NCBI GenBank assembly: GCA_029263095.1
Contig: JAJCYA010000019.1
Location: 28,485-92,484 of the forward strand
Direction of reading: 5' to 3'
Origin: Acidimicrobiia bacterium
GTDB taxonomy: Bacteria; Actinomycetota; Acidimicrobiia; Spongiisociales; UBA11373
Length of the DNA: 64,000 nt
Below the pieces are notes generated by a model. That model saw nothing but the letters and a program-made list of their open reading frames with translations. It was not told the origin of the DNA and ran no database searches. Positions 17,719 through 27,028 of this stretch are shown one piece after another (within the stretch, counting starts at the first letter, position 1; each line of letters starts with the position of its first letter). A program made the translations under genes and the position numbers.

Positions 17719-18330
17719 CTATTCGGTGTCCGGCCGCTCCATCGAAAACAGATCGGTAGTGCGCGAGTACCAAGGTCCGGCAAGCCGCCCCACCACTTCG
17801 AGACCCGCCAGGTCGATGCGGGTTCCGTCGAGCAGCGATTCGGCCACATGGATTCGCTTCACCAAGCCAAAGACGACCGAGGCGGAGGGGCCCTCACCTA
17901 CCTCATGAATGTGAGTCACTGCACATTCGAAGTTCGCCTTGGCCTCGGCAACCAGGGGTGCTGCCACTTCATGGCCCTCGGTCTTGCTGAGTCCGGCCGC
18001 GACAAACTCATCCACGTCCGGCGAGAACGCGCCCGACGTGACGTTCATGGCCGCCGCCACATCCTCCGTCACAAGGTTGACGGTGAAGACATCGGATGCG
18101 CGCACGTTGGCGAGTGTGTCCTTCACCCGGGCCGTCATTCCGGTGACGAATAGCAGGGTCGGAGGAGAACCCGACACCATATTGAAGAAGGAGAAGGGCG
18201 CGAGGTTGTCCACACACCCTCGACTTCGGGAACCGATCCACCCGATAGGGCGCGGCACAATTAGGCCGCTCATCAGCTTGTAGCAGTCGGTGGCGTCGAG
18301 TGTCTTCGTATCGAAGACTCGCTTCCTCAT
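17719..18330 (-). CDS. Flavin reductase-like (FMN-binding split barrel) protein
   Basis: The 203-residue protein is a flavin reductase-like domain: LMSGLIVPRPIGWIGSRS, NLAPFSFFNMVSGSPPTLLF and the KDTLANVRAS helix. Members of this branch (DIM6/NTAB-like) bind FMN and can reduce it or act as oxidoreductases of unknown substrate. The ATG at 18330 overlaps the upstream DUF1801 stop by four bases. Confidence 0.83.
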   Translation of the reverse strand: MRKRVFDTKTLDATDCYKLMSGLIVPRPIGWIGSRSRGCVDNLAPFSFFNMVSGSPPTLLFVTGMTARVKDTLANVRASDVFTVNLVTEDVAAAMNVTSGAFSPDVDEFVAAGLSKTEGHEVAAPLVAEAKANFECAVTHIHEVGEGPSASVVFGLVKRIHVAESLLDGTRIDLAGLEVVGRLAGPWYSRTTDLFSMERPDTE

Positions 18331-18776
18331 TCTCGAACACCCCGACGGCGCTCGTCCACGGCAATGAAGGAATCCACCGAGGTCGCGCCGATGGTCGCGC
18401 CGATCAACCCCAGAGGCAGGTCCTCGAGGCGGGTGAAGCGGACACACGACTTGCCCATATCAAGCTTCTTGCCGGTAGCGCGGTACGCCTCCTTGAACGC
18501 AGCAGCGGCCGAGTCATCGCAATACACCGCCGTCAGATAAAGGGCCAGGTGATGTTTCTGTGACGCCAACGCCGCATACATGAGCGGTTGGCCGTTGTAT
18601 GTGTTGGGTTCGATCTCCAACGGCACCTGGTAAGTAATCATCCCCCAATTCATGGCCTCCTCATAGCCCTCGGGAAGATTGGCGAGGATCACTTGCCTCA
18701 CTTCTTCGATCACGGCGCGCCGATCATCAGAAAGCGACAGCAAGTACTCACCAACCGTCCTGGAAACGCTTCGCAT
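18327..18776 (-). CDS. DUF1801 domain protein
   Basis: The 149-residue protein matches the DUF1801 (YdhG-like) family: an N-terminal helix pair followed by NWGMITYQVP, LMYAALASQKHHLALYLT and LDMGKSCVRFTRLEDLP. The biochemical role is unknown. It overlaps the flavin reductase start by ATGA, so the two are one operon. TAGGCT (18783-18788) 6 nt before the ATG marks a likely leaderless start. Confidence 0.82.
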   Translation of the reverse strand: MRSVSRTVGEYLLSLSDDRRAVIEEVRQVILANLPEGYEEAMNWGMITYQVPLEIEPNTYNGQPLMYAALASQKHHLALYLTAVYCDDSAAAAFKEAYRATGKKLDMGKSCVRFTRLEDLPLGLIGATIGATSVDSFIAVDERRRGVRE

Positions 18777-18782
18777 TGGCGC

Positions 18783-18788
18783 AGCCTA
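18783..18788 (-). promoter_or_regulatory. Putative -10 box (TAGGCT) of the DUF1801/flavin reductase operon
   Basis: On the minus strand TAGGCT is followed by exactly 6 nt and then the ATG at 18776, the spacing expected for a leaderless mRNA. Confidence 0.45.
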
Positions 18789-18857
18789 TGACCGTCGGAA
18801 CGGCAACCTGGGTTGAATAGCGTTTCTCGCCAAGGACCCAGTTACGCTCCGCTCCGC

Positions 18858-20639
18858 ATGAGAAACCCTCGCTGGCACACGCTCGCGGTCGCGCTGGCCC
18901 TCGTCACTGCCGCGTGTACCAACGGAACGGACTCGACGCCGATTGTGACTGGCACGTCACCGGGCGGAGACATAGTCGTCGGAGATACCGCACCACCGGA
19001 CACGCCACCCCCGCCTCCCGTTTGTCCCGAGAACACACCCGTCGTCCGCACCGATTCAGCCAACCCAGGCATCGAGTTCTTCCACGAGGACCCGGGCCTG
19101 GCTTCTGTGCACATCTCGCAGGCAACATTCGAGTGTGCGACCAGAGCTGTGATCGTGAGCGATGTCGATCTCAACAGAGTTGCTATTGCCGCCGTACTGG
19201 CAGCGGCTCTCAAGGCTCCCCTACTAATCGCGTCCACCACGGCGTCCGGCCTGCTCGGATTCGAAACCGAGCGCCTTGCACCGGAGCAGATCATCGCAGT
19301 TGGAGACGATGCCGCCTTTACGGCCGCCGAATGGACCGAGATAGTCACGCTCACCGGCGATACCGTCAGCTTGGCCGAGCAAATCAATGCTCTTGCCAGG
19401 TTCGAATCGACGATCACGCTTCCCGCTGATACCGGCGCCGCGACGCTCGCCACCACAATCAGCGCAATCGAGGCACGGGCCGGCCTGGTCCCACCCACTG
19501 CACCGCCGCCGACGACGACCACCGCGGGTACCGCCGCGACATCTACAACGGAGGCGACCGAGCCGACCAACACCGAGTACGCCGTTCCGAGCCTCACCGC
19601 AGGAACCGGCACCACAGGAGTCGCCATCTTGGTCGATGGCAACGACCCCGCTACTGCTCTGGCCGCGTTTGCCTCAGCGGCAGCGTCGGGCGCCATCGCC
19701 TCGCTGATCGACGATGACGACCTGCGAATAGTGCCCGGAGCGGGCCGCGCTCTCCAGTCGATCCCAGAGGGCGCGGGAGCGATCCAGGTCTTCGGGGAGG
19801 CGACGATCGACAGCCACTGGCAGCTCGACGTGATCAGATTCGCCAATGAGATACCCGGCGGGGGATTCCTGGTTCTCCCCCGAATCTTCGTTGCCCTCTA
19901 CGGAAACCCGCTCACCACCGCGCTCGGAGCACTCGGAGAGCAGGGTCCGGACGAAGCAGCTACTCGGGTTCGTGGCATGGCCGATCAATTCGCGACCTCG
20001 CAGGCCCCGGTCCTTCCAGCCTTCGAAATCATCACCACGGTTGCGGCCGGCGGGCCCGGTGGCGACGGCAACTACTCGAACGAGATGGGCAACGAAGTGA
20101 TCCAACCGTGGATCGATGTCGGCGCAGAACAGGGCGTATACGTGATCCTGGACCTCCAGCCGGGTCGATCCGACTTCCTCAGCCAGGCGAAGCTCTACGA
20201 ACAGGAGTTGCTCAATCCACATGTCGGTCTCGCCCTCGACCCTGAGTGGCGCCTCGGACCCGAGCAACTCCCCCTCCAACAGATCGGTCGTGTCCAAGCA
20301 GCCGAAGTCAACCAAGTGGTCGACTGGCTCGCCAACCTCGTACGAGAGAACGACCTTCCTCAGAAGGTCCTGCTCCTGCATCAGTTCCGCGACTTCATGC
20401 TCGAGGATCGTGAGACGATCCAGGCGCCATCCGAACTCCAGGTGATCATCCAAATGGATGGTCAGGGTGCCGTGCCCGACAAGTACGTGACGTGGGAGTT
20501 CCTGACCGGCGGGTGGGAGGACCACCCGTGGAGCTGGGGATGGAAGAACTTCTACGACGAGGATCGCCCGGGGGGCGGGATTCCACCAGCCGACGTGCTC
20601 CAGCTGGTGCCGACCGCCGTCTACGTGAGCTACCAGTAG
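18858..20639 (+). CDS. Large lipoprotein of unknown function
   Basis: The 593-residue protein has a lipoprotein signal ending in LVTAAC (Cys at about residue 20), a Pro/Thr linker, a region resembling cell-wall-binding repeat 2 (AVLAAALKAPLLIAS, LAPEQIIAVGDDAAFTAAEW), a Thr-rich spacer near residue 215, and a C-terminal part (about 330-593) with GVYVILDLQPGRSDF, HVGLALDPEWRLGP and a Trp/Gly-rich end. The C-terminal part looks like a barrel-type hydrolase fold of actinobacterial wall proteins. A wall-associated role is inferred. TACGCT lies 9 nt before the ATG. Confidence 0.75.
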   Translation: MRNPRWHTLAVALALVTAACTNGTDSTPIVTGTSPGGDIVVGDTAPPDTPPPPPVCPENTPVVRTDSANPGIEFFHEDPGLASVHISQATFECATRAVIVSDVDLNRVAIAAVLAAALKAPLLIASTTASGLLGFETERLAPEQIIAVGDDAAFTAAEWTEIVTLTGDTVSLAEQINALARFESTITLPADTGAATLATTISAIEARAGLVPPTAPPPTTTTAGTAATSTTEATEPTNTEYAVPSLTAGTGTTGVAILVDGNDPATALAAFASAAASGAIASLIDDDDLRIVPGAGRALQSIPEGAGAIQVFGEATIDSHWQLDVIRFANEIPGGGFLVLPRIFVALYGNPLTTALGALGEQGPDEAATRVRGMADQFATSQAPVLPAFEIITTVAAGGPGGDGNYSNEMGNEVIQPWIDVGAEQGVYVILDLQPGRSDFLSQAKLYEQELLNPHVGLALDPEWRLGPEQLPLQQIGRVQAAEVNQVVDWLANLVRENDLPQKVLLLHQFRDFMLEDRETIQAPSELQVIIQMDGQGAVPDKYVTWEFLTGGWEDHPWSWGWKNFYDEDRPGGGIPPADVLQLVPTAVYVSYQ

Positions 20640-20725
20640 CGGTACTCCCCGATCCTGGGGACAGCGTCCCTCTCGGTGGCGCCGGCAAAAACAGCGACGA
20701 AGTGCCTTCGGCACAGGTCCCAGAC

Positions 20726-20746
20726 TCCCGACTGAGGGCGTCGGGA
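20726..20746. terminator. Hairpin between convergent lipoprotein and desaturase genes
   Basis: TCCCGAC (20726-20732) and GTCGGGA (20740-20746) make a 7-bp stem with a 7-nt loop in the 110-bp convergent gap. A second small hairpin (GTGCC/GGCAC) lies just upstream. No U-tract follows. Confidence 0.4.
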
Positions 20747-20749
20747 ATC

Positions 20750-21649
20750 TCAGGTCGTGAGACGGGCGGTCCTTCTCTCGAAAACCTCCGCAGCCTTTAG
20801 AACCCGGTTCGGGATCTCCATGATCTTGTCCTGCATCTCGCGGGCCCTGGCGGAGAGACCTGTCAGGTGCTCGATGCCCCAATCCCGCAATAACGGTTCG
20901 ATGACGCGATCGTGGTGAATACGCAGGTTGTACACACCGGCCCTTGCCATATCAACCGCACGCCGAACAAATCCGGGTATCACGGTCCCCGGCATCTTGA
21001 AGTTGTCAAAGACCCGGAAGATGGGTTCGAGCATCGTCTCGGGGCTCTCCTCGAGCATGGCTGAGGCAACACCCCGATAGAACATGAAATGATGGTTCTC
21101 GTCGGTGGCGATGCGTGCCATCAACGCATACGCCGTCTCGTCATCGGCCAGGCGGCCGGCGTTGCGGTGGCTGACGCGAGTCGCCAGCTCCTGCGCCGAG
21201 GTATAGACGAACAGTGCCGCCGGATCCTCGTACCCGCTGAGGTGACCAGCCTCCATGGTGGCCATCCGATCATCCTCGAGCGCGGCAGGGTCGCAGTTGC
21301 GCGAAGTGAGTAGGTAGGACCGCAGGGCGATCGCATGCTGGCCCTCTTCGGCAGTCCAAAGGTTGGCCCACTCGGCGTAGGAACCATCCTTGGGTAGTTG
21401 GGCAGCGATCTCAGAGTGGTAGTAGGGCAGGTTGTCCTCAGTGAGCAGGTTGAGTACGAGTGAGGTCCTGACCTCCGGAGACAAGCTCGCTTGGTTCGCA
21501 TCCCAAGGCTCGTCGACGAAGCTGCGTCCGAGCTCCCAAGGAACGAACTCATGGGCATACCAACCCTCACGCCGCTCCCGATGTTCTGCTGTGAGGCGCG
21601 CCACCGTCGGCTCAACTGCGTGGACCAGCTCCAGCTGCTCGTGGTTCAC
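20750..21649 (-). CDS. Acyl-ACP desaturase-like (ferritin-like diiron) protein
   Basis: The 299-residue protein carries diiron ligands of the soluble fatty-acid desaturase family: E71 (LLTEDN), EEGQH (residues 101-105), E154 (SAQELATR) and DENHH (183-187). Similar actinobacterial proteins (DesA2 type) introduce a double bond into acyl-ACP or act as related oxidases. The start is GTG at 21649 with a GAGGGGG ribosome site. It may serve membrane lipid synthesis; substrate and position are unknown. Confidence 0.85.
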   Translation of the reverse strand: MNHEQLELVHAVEPTVARLTAEHRERREGWYAHEFVPWELGRSFVDEPWDANQASLSPEVRTSLVLNLLTEDNLPYYHSEIAAQLPKDGSYAEWANLWTAEEGQHAIALRSYLLTSRNCDPAALEDDRMATMEAGHLSGYEDPAALFVYTSAQELATRVSHRNAGRLADDETAYALMARIATDENHHFMFYRGVASAMLEESPETMLEPIFRVFDNFKMPGTVIPGFVRRAVDMARAGVYNLRIHHDRVIEPLLRDWGIEHLTGLSARAREMQDKIMEIPNRVLKAAEVFERRTARLTT

Positions 21650-21813
21650 AGGACCCCCTCAGGTCACAGTCGACGCGGTGCCGACACCCCTGAACCCTAG
21701 AGCGCTGGCCGCACCAAACCGTGCAGCCAACGTCGAGTGCCTCTGATCTCCACCCTGGTGGGACCTCACCGCTGGCCGCGGTGCTCAGATCCGGTGGGCG
21801 CCTCGGTTTTACG

Positions 21814-23100
21814 TCACCGGCGACGACGCCGGGTTCGGAATCTCTTGGAGATATCGACATCACTGGTTCGCTTGGGAGTGACTCGATCCGGCTCGAAGCC
21901 GACGAGATTGCTCAGCCGTTCGTCATTCGAATACATCTTCACGATCTCGTAGTTGAGACCCGAAGCTCGTTGCAACCGCTCGACGTCTTCGACCTGATCC
22001 CACTCGACGAGGGAAACGACCAGTCCGGTCTCGCCGGCACGTGCGGTCCGCCCCGAACGGTGAACAAAACTCTTGTAGTCCTGAGGGGGGTCGTAATGGA
22101 GCACGATGTCCACATCGTCGATGTGTAGTCCGCGAGCGGCGACGTTGGTTGCTACGAGAGCCGGCAACCGACCGTCCGTAAAATCCCCCAGCGCGCGCTC
22201 CCGCTCACTCTGTCGCTTGTCACCGTGGATGGCGCGGGCCGTGACTCCCGCCTCACTCAGTTGCTGAGTGACTCGATCGGCATTGCGCTTCGTGCCGACG
22301 AATACGAGCGTGCGATCGACACTGTCGATGATGGCGGCCGCAACCTTGGCCTTATCCATGTGGTGGACTGCCAAGAAACGGTGGGTTTGCTCATCGACGA
22401 TATCCCCGGAAGATTCGACCTCGTGACGCACAGGATCAGTCAGGTAGGCGTTGACGAGCGACCGCACTGCACCATCGAGCGTCGCCGAAAAGAGCATGAC
22501 CTGCGGGCTACCCAGCACATGACGCATGATGGCGTGAACCTGAGGCAAGAACCCCATGTCGGCCATCTGGTCGGCCTCATCGATTACCGCACACTCGACC
22601 GACTCGACGCTCACAGCCTTGCGGTCGATGAGATCGATCAACCTTCCCGGGGTCGCCACAACTATGTCGGCGCCCTTCTTGATCTTGTCGATCTGTGACC
22701 CCATCGGAGCCCCGCCATAGACAGAAACGAGTTGTAGCCCTTGAGCGGCGGCGAGTGGTCTCATCTCGTCGGACACCTGGCTGCACAGCTCACGTGTTGG
22801 GACCAGCACCAACGATCGGGGGTATTTGGGCTGAGAATCGGCGGTCCGCTCCACCATTGGTATCCCAAAGGCAAGGGTCTTGCCCGAGCCCGTTTGAGCC
22901 TTCCCGCACACGTCACGCCCGGCGAGCGCGTCTGGGATCGTCATCACTTGGACCGGGAACGGCTCAGTGATGCCCTTGTCGGCGAGCGTTGCGACGATTT
23001 CGGCCGAGACGCCCAACTCTCCGAACGTCGAAACCGGTGCCGGGTCCGCGTTGATATCTGACATGTCACCCATCTTCGGTTGCGTCACGGTATCCGGCAT
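21814..23100 (-). CDS. DEAD-box RNA helicase
   Basis: All core motifs are visible in the 428-residue protein: Q motif (FPVQVMTIP), AQTGSGKT, PTRELCSQV, DEAD (VIDEADQM), SAT, and the C-terminal HRSGRTAR block. The short basic tail (RFRTRRRRR) is typical of small RhlE-like helicases that unwind RNA in ribosome assembly or mRNA decay. The start is uncertain: 23100 is the longest, while ATGs at 23073 and 23064 (MSDINADP) also fit. Confidence 0.92.
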   Translation of the reverse strand: MPDTVTQPKMGDMSDINADPAPVSTFGELGVSAEIVATLADKGITEPFPVQVMTIPDALAGRDVCGKAQTGSGKTLAFGIPMVERTADSQPKYPRSLVLVPTRELCSQVSDEMRPLAAAQGLQLVSVYGGAPMGSQIDKIKKGADIVVATPGRLIDLIDRKAVSVESVECAVIDEADQMADMGFLPQVHAIMRHVLGSPQVMLFSATLDGAVRSLVNAYLTDPVRHEVESSGDIVDEQTHRFLAVHHMDKAKVAAAIIDSVDRTLVFVGTKRNADRVTQQLSEAGVTARAIHGDKRQSERERALGDFTDGRLPALVATNVAARGLHIDDVDIVLHYDPPQDYKSFVHRSGRTARAGETGLVVSLVEWDQVEDVERLQRASGLNYEIVKMYSNDERLSNLVGFEPDRVTPKRTSDVDISKRFRTRRRRR

Positions 23101-23194
23101 GGCTCAGCGAGGAGGGCGAACGGCCGGGAGACCGGGTGCGGTGATGCACCACGGATCACGGTACCAGGAGGAGTACACCAACCGTGATCCTCGA

Positions 23195-24088
23195 CTACGA
23201 CGGCAGCGCCGGGCGACGTTCGGCGCGATCGGCGATGAGCACCCCGAAGAAGATGACCACTCCCCCGAGCAGGATGCCGGGCTGGAGTTGCTCGTCGAGT
23301 ACCAACACGCCGGCAGTCACGGCGATTATGGGGATGAGGTAGCCGGCGAGCGATGCATACGTCGCCGAGATCTTCCGCAACATCCAGTAGTAAAGGACCA
23401 TCGGCAGGACGGTGGATGCGAGAGCCATGTAGGCAAGCACACTCCATGCCACGGCCGTCTCGGCGACCGGACCTCCTTCGACGCCGAGGGTGGCGACGAT
23501 GATGATCACCATCCCCGACCCGAAGTGCACCCCCGTCACATCCAGGGGCTCGTAGCTGCCGGCATGATGCTTGGCATAGATGCTGCCGGCGGAGATCGAT
23601 GCCACCGCGCCGAACCCCAGCAAGCCGGCAATGAGCGGACGACCGCCCTCGGTGAGCCCACTATCGCCCGATAACAGCAGCACCGCTACCCCGAGGAGGC
23701 CTATGAGAAGTCCCGTCATCTTGACTACCGACAGCCGCTCCCCCGGAAGTGTGAAGTGGGCGATACCGGCGGTGATTACGGGGATGAGGGCCGTCATCAA
23801 TCCCAGGAATCCGGCCCCGGCGTACTGGAGGGCGATATTCGAAAAGATGAACGGAACGGCGAGGTTCGACAATCCCATCACAAGGCCGACACGCCAAACG
23901 ACTCCGCCACGCGGCAGCCCACGTCTTCGGATCATGAGGAAGACGATGACAGCCAATACGGCCAGCACAGACCGGTAGGAGGCAAGGCGATACGGAGTCA
24001 CAGCTTCATCAAGCGCCACGCGCGTGGCAACTCCGGCAGTTCCCCACCCAAGGGATGCCACAACCATCGCCAGCCAGACACGCCGCAT
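23195..24088 (-). CDS. EamA/DMT-superfamily transporter
   Basis: The 297-residue protein has ten hydrophobic segments arranged as two EamA repeats, with the start LAMVVASLGWGTAGVATRVAL and the second-half signature VLPMVLYYWMLRKISATYAS. Such transporters export amino acids or small metabolites. The ATG at 24088 is used because upstream frame is not membrane-like and a TAACCT box sits 7 nt before it. It is divergent from the beta-helix lipoprotein. Confidence 0.88.
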   Translation of the reverse strand: MRRVWLAMVVASLGWGTAGVATRVALDEAVTPYRLASYRSVLAVLAVIVFLMIRRRGLPRGGVVWRVGLVMGLSNLAVPFIFSNIALQYAGAGFLGLMTALIPVITAGIAHFTLPGERLSVVKMTGLLIGLLGVAVLLLSGDSGLTEGGRPLIAGLLGFGAVASISAGSIYAKHHAGSYEPLDVTGVHFGSGMVIIIVATLGVEGGPVAETAVAWSVLAYMALASTVLPMVLYYWMLRKISATYASLAGYLIPIIAVTAGVLVLDEQLQPGILLGGVVIFFGVLIADRAERRPALPS

Positions 24089-24095
24089 CCGTCGG

Positions 24096-24101
24096 AGGTT
24101 A
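24096..24101 (-). promoter_or_regulatory. Putative -10 box (TAACCT) of the EamA gene
   Basis: TAACCT on the minus strand is 7 nt before the ATG at 24088. It forms a divergent pair with the box at 24184. Confidence 0.4.
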
Positions 24102-24183
24102 GGAGTGCCCGGGACCGGCGCAATCGACCGGCCGACCCCGTGGTTGATCGGCGTCCGGCGAGATTCGGATTGGGAGTCGAGCG

Positions 24184-24189
24184 TATGCT
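24184..24189 (+). promoter_or_regulatory. Putative -10 box (TATGCT) of the beta-helix lipoprotein operon
   Basis: TATGCT lies 7 nt before a GTG at 24197. The ATG sometimes read as the start (24185) is inside this box, which argues for the GTG. Confidence 0.4.
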
Positions 24190-24196
24190 CCGGCGG

Positions 24197-25255
24197 GTGA
24201 GAAGCCCAGCCACCGCCCTCGCCGCGGTCGTGATAGCGATTGCGGCCTGCAATACCGCCGAGCCGTCGACCGACCCGACGGCGCCCGCAGAGTCGATCGA
24301 TACCGGTGACGCCACCCCATACGCCGGCGGCGTGTTTGTCGCCCCTCAAGGAGATGACTCGGCCCCCGGAACGACCGAGAAGCCGGTACGAAGCCTGGAA
24401 CGAGCCCTGGAGATCGTCCCTACCGACGGCACCATCGTCTTCGCCGGTGGCGTCCACAGCGGCGGTCACCGAATAGGAAACATCGCCAACGTCACCATCA
24501 CCGGGCTGCCCGGAGCGATACTCGACGGGGGCGGCGCAGAGCCGTTCGGCATCTTCTGTGACGGATGTCGGGAGCTGATCATCGAGGAGCTTGAGATACG
24601 CGGATTCACCGACGTCGGCGTCGGCGCCACGAACAGCAGCGGCATCACTCTCCGCAAACTCCATGTCCATGGCAACGGGGCCGCGGTCCAGTTCACCGAT
24701 TGGGAGCTGGAGGGTTACGGCATTCACGTTGATTTCTCATCATCGGTCACGATCGAGGGCAACGATGTTCACGACAACGGGCCCGATCCCCCGATCTTGC
24801 CCGACCGCATCTTGGGGACTGGAATCGACACCTTCGGAAATACCGATGTGACGATCCGCGGCAACACGTCACACGACAACCACGGTGGAGGGATTCTCGT
24901 AGAGGACTCTTTCCGGGTAGTCGTCGAAGGCAATGAGGTCTTCGGCAACGACCTGGACGCCTCGAGCGATGAGTGGTGGGACGGAGGCTTGTGGCTCGAT
25001 GGCGGAGGCGACGTCGTTGTGCGCAACAACGTGTTCCGAGACAATCTGGGACCCGGCATCGAGATAAGCGACGAGGACTACCAGAACCCGACCGGATACG
25101 TTCTAATCGGCAACATCTCGACTGGGAACTACTACGGAATCCTCATTTGGAACTTCGGCACGGAAGACTTTCCACCTCCAGAGGTCATGATGCTCGACTC
25201 AAACGACTTCGCCGGGAACGATCGACTCGACGTGTGGATTGAAGCGGAACTCTGA
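24197..25255 (+). CDS. Lipoprotein with right-handed parallel beta-helix
   Basis: The ~352-residue protein has a lipoprotein signal ending in IAAC, then GGVFVAPQGDDSAPGT (a common opening of beta-helix proteins) and successive ~22-residue PbH1 coils rich in N, G and V (NVTITGLPGAILDGGG, VTIRGNTSHDNHGGGILVED, VVVRNNVFRDNLGPGIEISD). Such folds bind or cleave polysaccharides; no catalytic residues can be assigned. The next gene starts at its stop (TGATG), opening a run of overlapping genes that reaches the sigma factor. Confidence 0.82.
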   Translation: MRSPATALAAVVIAIAACNTAEPSTDPTAPAESIDTGDATPYAGGVFVAPQGDDSAPGTTEKPVRSLERALEIVPTDGTIVFAGGVHSGGHRIGNIANVTITGLPGAILDGGGAEPFGIFCDGCRELIIEELEIRGFTDVGVGATNSSGITLRKLHVHGNGAAVQFTDWELEGYGIHVDFSSSVTIEGNDVHDNGPDPPILPDRILGTGIDTFGNTDVTIRGNTSHDNHGGGILVEDSFRVVVEGNEVFGNDLDASSDEWWDGGLWLDGGGDVVVRNNVFRDNLGPGIEISDEDYQNPTGYVLIGNISTGNYYGILIWNFGTEDFPPPEVMMLDSNDFAGNDRLDVWIEAEL

Positions 25256-25632
25256 TGGCCGCCCCATCCTCCGCCACGGCCTCGCTCGTAGTTGGCCACG
25301 AGCACACCGCGATCGCTGTCGGATCGGGCGATGTTCCGGTGCTGGCAACACCATGGCTGATCGCGCTCTGCGAGCAAGCGACAGTTGCCGCCGTCGCATA
25401 CATGCTCAACGCGGATGAAACGTCGGTAGGAGTGCATGTGGACATCGAGCACCTCGTCGCCTCGGCGCCGGGAGCCACCGTCACCGCAACGGCTGAGCTC
25501 CTGACGCTCGACAACAACCGGTTCGTGTGTTCGGTCAGCGCTCACGAGGGATCCATGCTTGTAGGACGCGGAACCATCGTCCGGCTGCGAGTAGACAGAG
25601 ACCGATTTATGAGCCGCTTAGGGAACTCTTGA
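25255..25632 (+). CDS. Hotdog-fold thioesterase (fluoroacetyl-CoA thioesterase-like)
   Basis: The 125-residue protein has the FlK-type layout: TPWLIALCEQATVAAV carries the catalytic-type Glu on the central helix, followed by GVHVDIEHLVASAPGATV and the closing strands. Members hydrolyse acyl-CoA thioesters; the acyl group is unknown. The ATG overlaps the beta-helix stop by one base and its stop overlaps the TTG start of the next gene. Confidence 0.82.
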   Translation: MAAPSSATASLVVGHEHTAIAVGSGDVPVLATPWLIALCEQATVAAVAYMLNADETSVGVHVDIEHLVASAPGATVTATAELLTLDNNRFVCSVSAHEGSMLVGRGTIVRLRVDRDRFMSRLGNS

Positions 25633-26477
25633 GGCGACCAGCTGCTCTCATCGGCATAGTGGCGGTAATGCTCACGATCGTCGCGTTCTGGGCCATGTCG
25701 CGCAACGGCTACCCGGGTGGCCCCGACGAGTGCATCGCCCTGAACGACTGTTATTGCGAAGCGATTGGGCCGGGAATCGCGGCCCAACCCGCCAACGCCT
25801 GGTCGAACGCCGGATTCGTCGCCATCGGTCTGCTGGTGCTCGCCGACGCCGGCAGGCATTCGGGAACAGGCCGAATGGCACGCGACTTGCGGGCGGCGTG
25901 GCTCTACGGAGCCGTCGCAGTGTTCCTCGGCCTTGGCTCGTTCGCATTCCATGGATCGATGCGAGCATGGGGTGGATACGTCGACGTGCTGTCAATGCAC
26001 GCATTCATCGCCTTCGTCCTCGCATACGACCTCGACCGAGTCCACAGGTGGACCTGGAGACGGTTCGTGACGTGGTTCACAGCGATGCTCGTCTCATTTG
26101 CGGTTGCGATCGCCATCGTGCCGCCGGAGCACGGCAAGACGCTGTTTGCCGTGTTCGTGCTGATCGTGCTTCTCGTCGAGGCAGCCGTCTCGTACCCAGC
26201 CCTGCGACCGTGGTCACGGGTCCAACTGGACCCACGACGCCTGCCCTGGTTCTGGACCGGACTGGGACTGTTCATCGTCGCCAATGTCATCTGGAACTTG
26301 TCGCGCACCGATGGCGTGTGGTGCGACCCGCAGACCCTGCTCCAGGGACACGCCGTGTGGCACTTGTTGACTGGAGCAAGCGTCGGCGCCTTCTATTTGT
26401 ATCTCCGTGGAGAAGGACCGGCTGCCGTCGCGTTGGCCGACTACAGGTTTGCGGACTCGACGCCGAGAGGGACGTAG
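25629..26477 (+). CDS. Ceramidase-family (CREST-type) membrane protein
   Basis: The 282-residue protein has about seven membrane segments. The metal-site signature of the alkaline ceramidase/PAQR superfamily is visible: Ser/His/Asp in SFAFHGSMRAWGGYVDVLSMH and the C-terminal GHAVWHLLTG pair of histidines. The family hydrolyses amide bonds of sphingolipids; bacterial substrates are unknown. A TTG start overlapping the thioesterase stop (TTGA) is chosen, though an ATG at 25668 is possible. The stop overlaps the sigma factor GTG. Confidence 0.8.
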   Translation: MRRPAALIGIVAVMLTIVAFWAMSRNGYPGGPDECIALNDCYCEAIGPGIAAQPANAWSNAGFVAIGLLVLADAGRHSGTGRMARDLRAAWLYGAVAVFLGLGSFAFHGSMRAWGGYVDVLSMHAFIAFVLAYDLDRVHRWTWRRFVTWFTAMLVSFAVAIAIVPPEHGKTLFAVFVLIVLLVEAAVSYPALRPWSRVQLDPRRLPWFWTGLGLFIVANVIWNLSRTDGVWCDPQTLLQGHAVWHLLTGASVGAFYLYLRGEGPAAVALADYRFADSTPRGT

Positions 26478-27028
26478 TGCTCGACGCCGAATTCGAATCG
26501 ACCCTTGCCGCCGCCCAAACGGGAGCCGAGTGGGCATGGAGCCAGCTCTATCACAGCGTGGCCCGCCAGGTCCTCGGCTATTTGCGCGCCCAGGGCGCCA
26601 AGGAGGCCGAGGATCTCCTCGGCGAGGTATTCGTCCATGTAGCTCGAGGTATTGGGAGTTTCGAGGGAACGGAGGCGGGCTTTCGATCGTGGGTATTCAC
26701 CGTCGCCCACCATCGAATCATCGACGAACGGCGCGCACGGCGGCGCCATCCGGTCGACCCAGTTGAGACCGTGGCCGACAAGGCGTCACCGGATCGATCT
26801 GCTGCGGACCAGGCCCTCGACAGCCTGATGACCGACCGCGTGCGCGACGTAATCGATCGGCTGGCCCCTGCCCAACGCGACGTGATGATGCTGCGGATCG
26901 TGGCCGGCATGACAGTTCCGGAGATCGCCGAAGTCCTGGGGCGAACCGTCGGGGGTGTAAAGGCGTTGCAACACCGCGCTATCGCCTCTCTGCGGCGCCA
27001 CATCGAGCGGGAAGGCGTATCCCTATGA
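26477..27028 (+). CDS. ECF-type RNA polymerase sigma factor
   Basis: The 183-residue protein has sigma region 2 (AEDLLGEVFVHVARGIGSF, about residues 50-70, and FRSWVFTVAHHRIIDERRAR) and region 4 (LAPAQRDVMMLRIVAGMTVP ... AEVLGRTVGGVKALQHRA). It begins at a GTG overlapping the ceramidase stop and its stop overlaps the next ATG (ATGA), so the sigma and its presumed anti-sigma are coupled. Signals are likely sensed by the membrane protein downstream. Confidence 0.92.
   Translation: MLDAEFESTLAAAQTGAEWAWSQLYHSVARQVLGYLRAQGAKEAEDLLGEVFVHVARGIGSFEGTEAGFRSWVFTVAHHRIIDERRARRRHPVDPVETVADKASPDRSAADQALDSLMTDRVRDVIDRLAPAQRDVMMLRIVAGMTVPEIAEVLGRTVGGVKALQHRAIASLRRHIEREGVSL

Noticed and set aside
19674..20882. 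A 402-codon minus-strand frame within the large lipoprotein gene
   Set aside because: The plus-strand frame has a lipoprotein signal and domain-like sequence; the reverse frame is rich in Arg/Gly/His shadow composition.
24089..24727. N-terminal extension of the EamA frame by over 200 codons
   Set aside because: The extension overlaps the beta-helix gene on the other strand and is not membrane-like; a -10-like box and ATG at 24088 explain the start.
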